Shown here one piece after another: positions 45,552-54,368 of a stretch of 64,000 nucleotides of DNA. A model generated the notes under the pieces. The model was not told where the DNA came from, did not search any database, and saw only the letters and a program-made list of their open reading frames with translations. The stretch lies in NCBI RefSeq assembly GCF_015221875.1, contig NZ_JACYGY010000001.1, forward strand, positions 2,644,501 through 2,708,500, given 5' to 3'. Position numbers and translations under genes: made by a program. How positions within the stretch are numbered: position 1 is the first letter of the stretch; each line of letters opens with the position of its first letter. This DNA comes from Dyadobacter subterraneus. GTDB taxonomy: Bacteria > Bacteroidota > Bacteroidia > Cytophagales > Spirosomataceae.

Positions 45552-46754
45552 CTATTGAATTTTAGCGTTTCGAGAGGAATCAATTCGCATATTTATGGTT
45601 CCGCGCGGTTTTATGAGGTCAATCTTCACCCTTGAACTATCAAGCGTTTTATAATCCTGGTCTATACCTTCATCTGAATAATATTCAGGGAACAATCTGC
45701 CATTTTCCCTTTGACGTATTCTCCACAAACCATTTATCGCCATTTGATCCGCAGGATTTTTCTCGTTTTCATATGTGAAATACTCCTTTGCTTTAACATC
45801 ATTTCTAAGTCTTTCGTAACAATAACCTACCAGATAATTAATCTGGGGATGGTCCGGACGAAGAATTAGTAATGATTGAAATGCAAGTAAAGCACTATAA
45901 TATCCCCGTTGTCCAATTTCTAATGCTCCAATCTGAAAAAATGCATCTGCGTATTTTGGATTGATGCTCGTTGCCTTACGGTAATTCGCTAACGCCGTAT
46001 CTATAACAGAAAGATTTTTATAAATGTCGCCGCGTTCAAAATATAATTCGGCGTTATTAGGAAAACGTTTGATCGCCCTGTTATTAAAGGCAAGTGCCTG
46101 TCCGTAGTTTAAAAGCTTCAAATAGATCACTGTACTCTGCTGATAAGCTCTGATAAGGCGCGGATTCATATTAATAGCACTGTTCAGATTCGCCAGACTT
46201 GCCAGAGAATCACCTTGTCGTGCAAGCAGCATTCCCTTGACATAATAGGCCGAACCATCATAAGGCGCCATTTTCATAGCCTGCACCAGATATCGGTTGG
46301 CATCGCGAAACCTATTTTTTACCTGAAAAATATCAGCCAGCAAAATATACAAATCCGGGCTTGTCTGCTGCAACGCTTCTGCACGTTCGGCATCTTCCAG
46401 TGCGTTATCAATTTCTCCAAGCTCGCGGTTAACTTTTCCTCTTAAAAGAAAATACTCTCCCACATTATCTTTTTCATCGATCGCTTCATTGATATCCGCT
46501 AGTGCAAGGCTATATTCTTCACGGTCAAAATAAATTCTTGCCCGTTTAAAATAGTTGAGATCCACATCGGTATTTCGGTTGATCAAATCTGACAAAGATA
46601 ACAGCGCGTCGTCCTGCCACTGTTTTTTAGATTTTTTAACCGTAGGGGGTATGCGCGTAGCGTTTCTGGCGTCACTTTGGCATGACTGTAAAATGCTTCC
46701 CGACAAGACTGTCAAAAGCAATAAAAAAACCAGTAAGAAACGACTTTTCTTCAT
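45552..46754 (-). CDS. TPR-repeat lipoprotein
   Basis: The ATG at 46754 gives a 400-residue lipoprotein with a long hydrophobic signal and lipobox ILQSC (about Cys25); a start at 46823 would put 23 residues in front of it. About nine tetratricopeptide units follow, such as ALADINEAIDEKDNVGEYFLL, DALEDAERAEAL, ANRYLVQAMKMAPYDGSAYYV and YRKATSINPKYADAFFQIG. TPR proteins act as scaffolds; no partner can be named. It is likely an outer or inner membrane lipoprotein facing the periplasm, in one transcript with the methyltransferase gene upstream and thrS downstream. Confidence 0.88.
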   Translation of the reverse strand: MKKSRFLLVFLLLLTVLSGSILQSCQSDARNATRIPPTVKKSKKQWQDDALLSLSDLINRNTDVDLNYFKRARIYFDREEYSLALADINEAIDEKDNVGEYFLLRGKVNRELGEIDNALEDAERAEALQQTSPDLYILLADIFQVKNRFRDANRYLVQAMKMAPYDGSAYYVKGMLLARQGDSLASLANLNSAINMNPRLIRAYQQSTVIYLKLLNYGQALAFNNRAIKRFPNNAELYFERGDIYKNLSVIDTALANYRKATSINPKYADAFFQIGALEIGQRGYYSALLAFQSLLILRPDHPQINYLVGYCYERLRNDVKAKEYFTYENEKNPADQMAINGLWRIRQRENGRLFPEYYSDEGIDQDYKTLDSSRVKIDLIKPRGTINMRIDSSRNAKIQ

Positions 46755-46835
46755 TTGGAATAAATCCCGTGCAAAAAACTTTCCGAACCTTGTTGTATAT
46801 ATCTCAATTGCAAAATTGAGCAATCTGTTCGAATT

Positions 46836-47723
46836 TTAAATCGTTTGATCTGAAAAACGCGAAAATACTCCCAGCGGCAGATTTTTTCCAAAAGAATCCG
46901 GAATAAACAATTCGCCAAATTCGTGATTGGTTATGTCCGGGAAATGTGCTTTGATCAGGTTTTCAAGAATTAAAGCAGAGAAACCAAGCGAGTACAAATT
47001 GATGATAAAAAAGAAGTTTTTCTTCTTCAAAAGCAAAGCACAAAGACGAAGGATTTCATTCAGATTTTCTTCTAAAAGCCACTTTTCCCCATCGGGACCG
47101 CGACCGTAGGCTGGCGGATCAAGGATAATTCCGTTGTATTGATTACCACGACGCACTTCGCGATTTACAAATTTCAACGCATCTTCAACTACCCAGCGAA
47201 TGTTGTCCAAACCGCTCAGTTCCATATTATCACGCGACCAGCTGATTACTTGTTTTACGGCATCTACGTGTGTTACGTCCGCTCCCGACGCTTTTGCTGC
47301 CAACGAAGCAATTCCGGTGTAAGCAAATAAATTAAGCACATTTGGCTTGTCTTCCGGGATTTGCTTAACTTTTTTGGAAATATAATCCCAGTTTGTAGCC
47401 TGTTCGGGAAAAACGCCCACGTGCTTGAAAGAGGATAAAGCAAGTTTTGCCCGCAAATGAAGCGAGCCGGAGCGATATTGCATCACCCAACGTTCAGGCA
47501 TATCCGGTTTGGAAATCCACTGGCCTTTTTCCTGTGAATTTTTATCCCGTTTGAAAACAGCATTGGATTTATCGGCCCATTCTTTTTCACTTAATGTTTT
47601 ATCCCAAATCGCCTGAGGCTCCGGACGTGTCAGCGTGTAAGGCCCGAAACGTTCCAGTTTTTCGAATCCGCCGGTATCAATTAATTGATATTCTGTATGT
47701 TGTTCTGGTGAAAGAAGTATCAC
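46836..47723 (-). CDS. SAM-dependent methyltransferase (RlmI/RlmK-like)
   Basis: A 295-residue Rossmann-fold methyltransferase. The SAM motif is VLNLFAYTGIASLAAKASGA, with HVDAVKQVISWSRDNMELSG after it and the catalytic-loop NxPPxY-like motif IILDPPAYGRGPDGEKW. These match the 23S rRNA cytosine-C5 methyltransferase family (RlmI, RlmK-C-terminal domain). Compared with RlmI it lacks the N-terminal PUA domain, so the exact rRNA position is unknown. It is followed by the TPR gene on the same strand. Confidence 0.88.
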   Translation of the reverse strand: MILLSPEQHTEYQLIDTGGFEKLERFGPYTLTRPEPQAIWDKTLSEKEWADKSNAVFKRDKNSQEKGQWISKPDMPERWVMQYRSGSLHLRAKLALSSFKHVGVFPEQATNWDYISKKVKQIPEDKPNVLNLFAYTGIASLAAKASGADVTHVDAVKQVISWSRDNMELSGLDNIRWVVEDALKFVNREVRRGNQYNGIILDPPAYGRGPDGEKWLLEENLNEILRLCALLLKKKNFFFIINLYSLGFSALILENLIKAHFPDITNHEFGELFIPDSFGKNLPLGVFSRFSDQTI

Positions 47724-47811
47724 TTATTTTAATGATTAATTATAAATGGTAAGTTGTTAGTGGCTTTGTTACGACTATTCCTGTCGTTACTAAAAGCTTA
47801 GCGTTAACAAT

Positions 47812-49398
47812 TTAGAATGATATTTTGTTTAAATAATAAACATTACGTCTGCCGCGCGTCTGAACGTCTCCCTGCGCGTTGCTTATACGTTGTTCTCCCC
47901 AGGCAATATAGAAATTATCAAACCAGTAATCGATATCATCCGTACTTGTTTTCCGGACTTTATCGCCTTCAACTGTTGTACTGTTGTCAACGATCCGGTT
48001 ATTGTCTAATACCTGGTTTCCTTTAATTACTTTGCTGCGGATTCCGCCATTGTGGCTGTATACAAGTTGGGTCGTACCGTTTGCCTCGCTTTGTACTTTT
48101 ATCTTTTCGCGAAGGTCCATACTCTTGACATTATCAAAACTGATGCTGTTGTCCCAGAGCAATTTACCGTTTTGATCTACGTCTGCAACAATGGCGTGGG
48201 TATAAGTGAAGCCATCGAATATTTGATTGTTGTACCCGCGCATGCCGCCATACATCGGATTCCATAAGTAAGGATTGTACAAGCCCATGCCAAATGGATA
48301 ACCGCCCATCATCATTGAGCCATAGCCAAACCCACTCATCATGTTATTCTGGTAGCGATATTCAGGGTAGAAAACCTCTGCTACAAGCAAAAACTGATTA
48401 TTTTTTGGAACAATATCATGAACCAGAAGCCGGTAATTTAATTTAAGGTCATCACCGTTTTCTTTCTTTTTACGAATTTTACGCTCAATTTTTTCCTGCT
48501 GGCGTTCATTCATGTAACTGAAAAAATTCTTGAAATCGGTGAAGCTGTGGTAACGGGTGAAAATAACTTCGTCGTTTACAATTTTGGAAATATAAAGTCC
48601 CTGAGATGCAGCATTGTTTGTGCTCTGCATATTCCGATACCCATAAGTTCCGATTACCATACGAACCGAATCGTTCAAAATCTGCAAACGACCACTCAAT
48701 AAGGAATAATCGTCCTCCGGATCAATAGATGCCTGCACATAAAGCTCGCCAGTTTCTTCATAAGACCGGGCTACAATTTTTGTCTGACGTCCTTTTTTAA
48801 CAGCGAAACAGACATTAACCAAATGATGTGTAGTGTCTACTTCAACAGTCTGGATGGCATTTGAGCCTTTGATGGCGGTTGGTAAAACCCTTGTTTGGGA
48901 AGTAGTCAAATTGGTATGGATCAAAACAGGCTCGTTTCTGACCATTCCAGCCATAAAAACGGCATAACCTAATGTTTTAAAATCAGTAATTTCAAAACGG
49001 TCAATCGTATTGATTGTAAAGGTTTCAACAAATCCTGGCGCAACATTTACCTTGACAATCTGGTAAAGCGAACTGCGGTATTTGCTGAAAAGAAGAAAAA
49101 CAGATTGTCCGTCATAGCAAGAAGCTACATAATCCAGATTTGACTCAACGGGGCCATCAATAGACCAGACCCGGTCCAGATTAGTATCAAATTTTTGCAC
49201 ATTGTACGTTCCTTTATCCGGCTTTGAAATCAACAAAACACCTTTCTCACCAAGTGGCATTGTCTGAAAAGCTGCATTTGCATTTTGTAACGGAAGTTCT
49301 ATCCGCTTGACAACTTGTGCTGATGCAGCGTAAGAAATAACCAGAAAACAAAACATTACCTGCGTTGCCAGGTAAAGGAAACGTTGATTTTTAAGCAT
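47812..49398 (-). CDS. Secreted protein of unknown function with Gly/Met/Tyr-rich insert
   Basis: A 528-residue exported protein; the signal peptide ends near SYAASAQ (start at 49398). I do not recognise a family. The body has repeated short beta strands, like a beta-propeller or scaffold (VASCYDGQSVFLLFSKYRSSLY, SNAIQTVEVDTTHHLVNVCF). A remarkable insert at about 365-400 is rich in Gly, Met, Tyr, Asn and Pro (NNMMSGFGYGSMMMGGYPFG). A basic stretch (EKIERKIRKKKENGDD) precedes it. Its start overlaps the 3' end of the EVE gene by 8 nt, so the two are translated together. Confidence 0.65.
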   Translation of the reverse strand: MLKNQRFLYLATQVMFCFLVISYAASAQVVKRIELPLQNANAAFQTMPLGEKGVLLISKPDKGTYNVQKFDTNLDRVWSIDGPVESNLDYVASCYDGQSVFLLFSKYRSSLYQIVKVNVAPGFVETFTINTIDRFEITDFKTLGYAVFMAGMVRNEPVLIHTNLTTSQTRVLPTAIKGSNAIQTVEVDTTHHLVNVCFAVKKGRQTKIVARSYEETGELYVQASIDPEDDYSLLSGRLQILNDSVRMVIGTYGYRNMQSTNNAASQGLYISKIVNDEVIFTRYHSFTDFKNFFSYMNERQQEKIERKIRKKKENGDDLKLNYRLLVHDIVPKNNQFLLVAEVFYPEYRYQNNMMSGFGYGSMMMGGYPFGMGLYNPYLWNPMYGGMRGYNNQIFDGFTYTHAIVADVDQNGKLLWDNSISFDNVKSMDLREKIKVQSEANGTTQLVYSHNGGIRSKVIKGNQVLDNNRIVDNSTTVEGDKVRKTSTDDIDYWFDNFYIAWGEQRISNAQGDVQTRGRRNVYYLNKISF

Positions 49399-49798
49399 GT
49401 GCCAAGCCAACAATATGATCAAATTCTTCTGCTTTAACCGGAATTACTGATAATCTCGATTGACGGATCAAAGCCATATCCTTCAAACTTTCATCCGCTT
49501 TTATTTGTGCCAATGTGACTGTTTTTGGGAAACGTTCAACCGGAACAAATTCCACAACGACCCAGCGATCATCTTCTGTCGTTGGATCTGGCCAATGTTC
49601 CTTCGAAACTTTTGCCAGACCGACAACTTCTTTTCCCTCATTGCTATGATAAAAAAGAGCAAGATCGCCGGCTTTCATTGCCATCATATTATTACGTGCC
49701 TCGTAGCTACGAACCCCATCCCATATGGATTTTCCCTCTTCCACGAAGTGGTCCCACGAATATTTGAAAGGTTCAGATTTGATAAGCCAGTAGTTCAT
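49391..49798 (-). CDS. EVE domain protein
   Basis: A 135-residue protein of the EVE (PUA-like) domain family, related to human THYN1. Typical points are MNYWLIKSEPFKYSWDHF, WDGVRSYEARNNMMAMKAGD, LALFYHSNEGKEVVGLAKV and DDRWVVVEFVPVERF. The domain is thought to bind modified bases in DNA or RNA. Some EVE proteins occur in restriction or defence genes, but here the neighbours are ordinary. Confidence 0.92.
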   Translation of the reverse strand: MNYWLIKSEPFKYSWDHFVEEGKSIWDGVRSYEARNNMMAMKAGDLALFYHSNEGKEVVGLAKVSKEHWPDPTTEDDRWVVVEFVPVERFPKTVTLAQIKADESLKDMALIRQSRLSVIPVKAEEFDHIVGLAHA

Positions 49799-49806
49799 TT
49801 TTGTTT

Positions 49807-49953
49807 AGTTGAAAGTGGAGAGTTGAGAGTTGAAAGTTAGTGCGGAAGCATTATTTGGAGAGTTAAGAATTTATGGTGAGGCAAAATATTTCAACTGCCT
49901 GGACCCACACTTTCAACTCTCCACCGAGCGCCGGGCGCTTTCAACTTTCAACT
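49807..49953. repeat. Inverted low-complexity GTTGA/GAAAGT repeat
   Basis: The left part reads AGTTGAAAGT, GGAGAGTTGA, GAGTTGAAAGT; the right part, read in reverse complement, gives the same words (AGTTGAAAGT... and GTGGAGAGTTGAAAGTG). Between them in the right part is a GC-rich near-palindrome (GAGCGCC / GGCGCT). The whole sits in the EVE-menB gap and could fold into an imperfect hairpin. It looks like noncoding repetitive spacer DNA. Confidence 0.6.
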
Positions 49954-49961
49954 AAAAAAAG

Positions 49962-50786
49962 TTAAGGAAATTTTGGAAATTTACTGAAATCAGGATCACG
50001 TTTTTCAAGGAATGATCTTTGTCCTTCTTTCGCTTCTTCGCTCAGATAGTATAGCAATGTTGCATTTCCGGCCAGTTCCTGGATTCCGGCTTGCCCGTCA
50101 AGTTCTGCGTTGAAAGAGCTTTTCAGCATACGGATTGATAAAGGACTTTTCTGCTGAATTTTTTTACACCACTCAACAGTTGTCGTTTCCAGATCTTCCA
50201 AAGGAACAACTTTGTTGACCAATCCCATTTGTAAAGCTTCCTGTGCATCGTATTGATCGCAAAGGAACCAGATTTCACGTGCTTTCTTTTGTCCAACCAC
50301 ACGGGCAAGATAAGATGCTCCGAAGCCACCGTCAAAACTTCCAACTTTTGGTCCTGTTTGTCCAAAACGAGCGTTTTCAGCAGCAATGGATAAATCACAA
50401 ATTACATGAAGCACGTGTCCGCCGCCAATTGCCCAGCCTGCCACCATCGCAATGACAGCCTTAGGAATAGAACGAATCATTCTTTGAAGATCCAGGACAT
50501 TTAAACGCGGAACGTGATCTTCTCCGATATATCCGCCATGTCCGCGAACGGATTGGTCGCCGCCTGAACAAAATGCTTTTCCGCCTTCACCTGTTAATAT
50601 GATTACATCAATACGCGTATCTTCACGACAAATGTGCATCGCATCAATCATTTCTGTGACAGTCTGTGGGGTGAATGCGTTATGTTTATGGGGACGGTTA
50701 ATGCTGATTTTGGCAATTCCTTCGTGCAGTGTAAAAAGAATTTCTTCGTACTCTTTAATGGTTTCCCATTTTATTGAACTAGACAT
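49962..50786 (-). CDS. menB: 1,4-dihydroxy-2-naphthoyl-CoA synthase
   Basis: A 274-residue crotonase-fold enzyme. It closes the second ring of menaquinone by converting o-succinylbenzoyl-CoA to 1,4-dihydroxy-2-naphthoyl-CoA. Signatures: [78 protein letters not shown] and [13 protein letters not shown] at the end. The ATG at 50786 gives the normal length; 50843 would add a needless tail. A near-consensus promoter TTG-20-TAATTTCG can be read on the minus strand in the gap to menE. It is divergent from menE. Confidence 0.96.
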   Translation of the reverse strand: MSSSIKWETIKEYEEILFTLHEGIAKISINRPHKHNAFTPQTVTEMIDAMHICREDTRIDVIILTGEGGKAFCSGGDQSVRGHGGYIGEDHVPRLNVLDLQRMIRSIPKAVIAMVAGWAIGGGHVLHVICDLSIAAENARFGQTGPKVGSFDGGFGASYLARVVGQKKAREIWFLCDQYDAQEALQMGLVNKVVPLEDLETTTVEWCKKIQQKSPLSIRMLKSSFNAELDGQAGIQELAGNATLLYYLSEEAKEGQRSFLEKRDPDFSKFPKFP

Positions 50787-50931
50787 ATGAGCAATCTGTG
50801 AATGAGTGAAAATAAATGACTGTTGCTGTTTTAAAGCGGTCATTCGAATTAATTGGCGAAATTACGGATTGTTTACGTTTCCGTCAAAAACAAAATGATA
50901 ACTTTCGGGCATTGGTCAATTTGGTAATAAA

Positions 50932-51999
50932 ATGATTTGGAATACAAACGCAGCTTTAATACAAACACAATCTCCTCCCGAAGAACCGTATTTCCGTAAG
51001 GCTTACGATTTTATGATTTCCTGGCTGAACGGGCAAAGCGAATTTATGCTGCATACTTCCGGGTCAACGGGTATACCAAAAGATATTTTAATAAAAAGAA
51101 ATCAGCTGAGCAGCAGTGCGCATATGACGGGTGAGGCATTGAAATTGCCCAAAGGTACACGTGCGTTGGTTTGTTTGAATATTTCCTACATCGCAGGAAT
51201 TATGATGCTGGTCCGTGGGATGGAGCTGGGGTGGGAGCTGAGTATCGTTGAACCATCGTCTAACCCTTTGTTGGAATTTCAAAATCCAATTTTTGATTTT
51301 GCCGCCATGGTACCTTTGCAACTTTCAACTGGTTTGGGAAATGAAAATACCAGAGATAAAATTGAAAATCTTGGTAAAATACTTCTTGGAGGAGCTCCGG
51401 TTGGTATTCAGTTACAGAAACAAATTGATCAGTTGAAGATTCCGGTTTATCAAAGTTATGGTATGACGGAAACCGTTTCTCATGTCGCATTAAGAAAATT
51501 GAATGGTCCGGAAGTGGAAAATGGTTATAAGGTTTTACCTGAAATTGAATTTGGGCTTGATGATCGGGGATGCATTTTTCTCTCAGGCGATGTGACAAAC
51601 TGGGAAAGAATTCAGACCAACGATCTTGCAGAAATTACTTCTGAAAATACTTTTAACTGGATAGGGAGGATTGACAATATTATCAATTCCGGCGGAATGA
51701 AAATTGTTTTAGATAAAGTAGATGAGATAGTTGCAGAGGTATTTTACGAGCTCGGATACGAAAACAGTTTTTTTTCCTGGTTTGAAAATGATGAAAAACT
51801 TGGTCAGAAACTTATTTTGGTTGTATTGAAAAACGTAAATGTTTTATCAGAAGAAAACCTGCTTGGTGAAATAAGAAAACGGATTTCAACCTATGAAACA
51901 CCAAAACATGTTTACTTTGTGGACGAATTTATAAAAACGCCCACTGATAAGGTTGATAAGCGACGCACAGTTTCACAGTTATTTAATGGGAAACAGTAG
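50932..51999 (+). CDS. menE: o-succinylbenzoate-CoA ligase-like AMP-forming enzyme
   Basis: A 355-residue adenylate-forming enzyme, the short Bacteroidota form. Signatures are FMLHTSGSTGIPKDI (ATP-binding P-loop), QSYGMTETVSHVA, and the C-terminal INSGGMKIVLDKVDEIV with the catalytic Lys segment KTPTDKVDKRRTV. Its position back to back with menB strongly supports the menaquinone-pathway role: o-succinylbenzoate plus CoA to o-succinylbenzoyl-CoA. Substrate choice rests partly on context. Confidence 0.85.
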   Translation: MIWNTNAALIQTQSPPEEPYFRKAYDFMISWLNGQSEFMLHTSGSTGIPKDILIKRNQLSSSAHMTGEALKLPKGTRALVCLNISYIAGIMMLVRGMELGWELSIVEPSSNPLLEFQNPIFDFAAMVPLQLSTGLGNENTRDKIENLGKILLGGAPVGIQLQKQIDQLKIPVYQSYGMTETVSHVALRKLNGPEVENGYKVLPEIEFGLDDRGCIFLSGDVTNWERIQTNDLAEITSENTFNWIGRIDNIINSGGMKIVLDKVDEIVAEVFYELGYENSFFSWFENDEKLGQKLILVVLKNVNVLSEENLLGEIRKRISTYETPKHVYFVDEFIKTPTDKVDKRRTVSQLFNGKQ

Positions 52000-52053
52000 A
52001 TAGCGAAGTTTCGACAAAGTCAGTTTTTTACCAATACCAGAAATATTACTTAT

Positions 52054-52827
52054 ATGAATAAAGACCTTCAAATTCCCGGTTTGTACATCATACGCTACCA
52101 GACCGCTCCGGTTGTGCCAGCGCCTTATGCAAATTTCCAAACCATCAAATTGCAGCTGATTTCAGAAGATGATTTAAGCGTTGATTTTTCAATAAAATAC
52201 ACCGACCGCGAGGATCTTGAAGAGGATGAAATTCTGGAAGAAGGATTTACGATGGACGATGATTTTACCTGGAAAGGTGCTGTTCCGGCTAACTGGATCA
52301 AGGAATTTGATAAGATTTACGGCTCTTCCAAAATTATCCGTCAACGTGAAGAAAAGGAATTTGAAGATTTTGTTGAAATAGAAATTGAAGAAAATGACAA
52401 GCGTGTAACCGTATATCCGGTTGATAAAGAGCGCTGGGTTTACTTTCTTCAGGAATTTATGCAAGCCATTTTGGAAACATCAGGCCGAGAACTTCCTTTC
52501 GAATTAACCTATCTTGACTACGATGCCGAGCCAAAAAGTGAAGTGGCCTTAAAAGCTTCTTTCGCAACAAAACTTTTCACAATGAGCGCAAACGGCGGTC
52601 CGCTTAAACAGCTTGACTGGGGATTTTTGCAAAAAGTGATGGATACCGTTTACCGCGCAGAATTTGTTTATGACAATGCTGCTGAAAGTAAACCTACTAA
52701 AAAAGGGAAATACCTTTACATCGGCGACCAACTTTGGTATCAGCTAGGCGTAGCAGTATTGGAAACAACAGCAAAAAGCAAGGATCTGCAAATGATCGAA
52801 TCTTTATTTTCTAAATTAATAAGGTAA
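52054..52827 (+). CDS. Uncharacterised acidic protein
   Basis: A 257-residue soluble protein, without signal peptide or membrane segment. I do not recognise a family. The acidic stretch DREDLEEDEILEEGFTMDDDF (about 49-70) is notable, and the whole is rich in Glu, Asp and aromatic residues. It follows menE by 54 nt on the same strand. Its 3' end overlaps the convergent XRE gene by 12 nt. Confidence 0.65.
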   Translation: MNKDLQIPGLYIIRYQTAPVVPAPYANFQTIKLQLISEDDLSVDFSIKYTDREDLEEDEILEEGFTMDDDFTWKGAVPANWIKEFDKIYGSSKIIRQREEKEFEDFVEIEIEENDKRVTVYPVDKERWVYFLQEFMQAILETSGRELPFELTYLDYDAEPKSEVALKASFATKLFTMSANGGPLKQLDWGFLQKVMDTVYRAEFVYDNAAESKPTKKGKYLYIGDQLWYQLGVAVLETTAKSKDLQMIESLFSKLIR

Positions 52828-53871
52828 TCCGCCGAATGGTTTAGCACGACTTAGCTCAATTTGTAGCTCATCAACCAATTGCCCAATTCGATCCATAGAA
52901 GGAGAAGGATTGGGCAATTGCAAACTTATAAAAGCTTTAACTTCCCAAACTTCAAGTACCTCATGAAGGGCAGCTTCCAGTTCCGGAATGCCTGAAATAT
53001 CAGAACTTAGTAATAACGTCCCTTTCGTTTTTACCTGATTAAATGCTTTTCTATAAAGAAAACCCTGGTTTTTAAGAACGAAAAGATAATTCGAACCATC
53101 CTTGATTTCATACCAGTTTCTGATAAAAGAACCAACCAGTAAAGATCCCGGATACTCAAAATCGTTACTACTTTCAAAAGCACGGTAATACCCGGACGGT
53201 AAATTTGGCAGTTGAAAAGAGGGTAAATGGGTTAAAAAAGCCGGATTTTGATAATTGGCTATATATTCGATCCACTGGTTTTTTCCAACCCACTGGATCG
53301 TAGGATAATTTGCAGATCTGTCTTCCCGATAATTTGTCGCAGGCTCTGAATTTATAGCGTACTGGTTGTTAAAAACCGGCATTCTAGGATCAATCAAATT
53401 TGGCTGTGGCGTGGGTGCTGGCGTATAGGATTGCTGGGATACCGGCGGCTGATACGCATTTCCATTGACAGGTTTAAGTGTTACTTGTCTGGCCACAGTC
53501 CGGATAGATGGCTCCGGCTGCTGGTAATTATCCATGATTTTAGATAGCGGCTGCGGCTCTGCATAAGTAGGCATGCGCGGCGGCGTAACGGATGAACCGG
53601 AATGAGAAACGGTCATCGGTCTCGTCCCATTTAGGGGCAATGATAAATCAGGCGTTTCCCGAATTCGTCTTAAATCGTTTTTTAGCAAATTGTCTACCGT
53701 AATACCAAAAGCTGCTGCCATATTTTTCAAATTGGTCAGATTTGGATTTGCACGTGCTTCCTCATAAGCTCCCAAAAGAGATCTTTTGATAGCAATTTTT
53801 CGTGCAAATTGCTCTTGTGTAAGGCCATTTAGCCTACGGAGATATTTTATATTATTGCTGACGATGCTCAT
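52816..53871 (-). CDS. XRE-family regulator with degenerate S24-like C-terminal domain
   Basis: A 351-residue regulator. An N-terminal XRE helix-turn-helix (about 1-62; IKYLRRLNGLTQEQFARKIA, LLGAYEEARANP, LTNLKNMAAAFGITVDNLL) is followed by a long Pro/Gln/Thr-rich linker (about 75-190). The C-terminal part (YYRAFESSNDFEYPGSLLVG, NWYEIKDGSNYLFVL, FNQVKTKGTLLLSSD, EVLEVWEVKAFIS) resembles the S24/LexA-like domain of Bacteroidota XRE-S24 proteins. The usual Ser of the GDSM motif is replaced by NDF, so self-cleavage seems lost. It may respond to ligand rather than damage, which is inference. No phage genes surround it. Confidence 0.8.
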   Translation of the reverse strand: MSIVSNNIKYLRRLNGLTQEQFARKIAIKRSLLGAYEEARANPNLTNLKNMAAAFGITVDNLLKNDLRRIRETPDLSLPLNGTRPMTVSHSGSSVTPPRMPTYAEPQPLSKIMDNYQQPEPSIRTVARQVTLKPVNGNAYQPPVSQQSYTPAPTPQPNLIDPRMPVFNNQYAINSEPATNYREDRSANYPTIQWVGKNQWIEYIANYQNPAFLTHLPSFQLPNLPSGYYRAFESSNDFEYPGSLLVGSFIRNWYEIKDGSNYLFVLKNQGFLYRKAFNQVKTKGTLLLSSDISGIPELEAALHEVLEVWEVKAFISLQLPNPSPSMDRIGQLVDELQIELSRAKPFGGLPY

Positions 53872-54368
53872 GGAATGTCCTTTGCGAGAAAGTTACAAAG
53901 AAATGACAAAATTTTTAGCAAAATTTGATTTGAGCAAGTTGAAATGGTTTTTTTTTTGTTGAGAGCAACGAATATTGACATTTTATGTCATCCTTTCAGG
54001 GTTGTTCCCGGCTAGGATATATACCTTACTACAATAATTTCATCCCTTTGGGATTGTGCTATTCGATAATAGAAGAGGCAAAATATTAATTTATTAATAT
54101 GTACTTGATGCTTTTAATTATCACAAATCAAGTGAGATTTTTTTGTATTATTAAATGTAATAACCTATTAGCTAGATTCAAATATCTAGCACTTATCCAA
54201 ATCGCGAAGGGATGAAATTATTATAGAAATGATGTTATAGGCTGTGCATCAAACCCTGAAAGGGTGACATAATATGGCAAACAAGTATTTGTCTAAAACA
54301 AAAAGCAGGAAATGAAAAATATCTCAATTCCTGCTTATGTAATTCTAATTTTCTGAATCAATCGAAAA
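53872..54368. other. 497-nt gene-free gap
   Basis: No coding sequence is supported here. It contains a palindromic repeat island (53984-54271), AT-rich interior sequence, and at its ends ordinary upstream sequence of the XRE gene and the trailer of folD. Confidence 0.7.
53984..54271. repeat. Inverted island of four related short palindromic units (REP/REPIN-like)
   Basis: Four units of one family occur: two in the left arm (53984-54003 and 54034-54055) and two in the right arm in reverse orientation (54200-54221 and 54252-54271). Units share a core of the form AAYCC-nnn-GGG-TGAmAT, and each can form a small hairpin such as ATCCCtttGGGAT. In both arms the units are separated by exactly 30 nt, although the spacer bases differ (about 11 of 30 match). 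The arms flank an AT-rich 144-nt middle that also contains ACTTGAT / ATCAAGT. The layout is like a REP doublet, and no protein gene is involved. Confidence 0.75.

Noticed and set aside
47769..47786. ACGAC/GTCGT hairpin between the unknown secreted protein and the methyltransferase
   Set aside because: The stem is only 5 bp and has no T tract; it is too weak to call a terminator.
52816..53871. Prophage repressor
   Set aside because: The regulator is surrounded by housekeeping genes, and no integrase, attachment site or structural phage gene is visible.
53984..54271. CRISPR array, since about 20-nt repeats are separated by 30-nt spacers
   Set aside because: There are only two units per arm, in opposite orientation between the arms, the units differ in sequence, and no cas gene is near.
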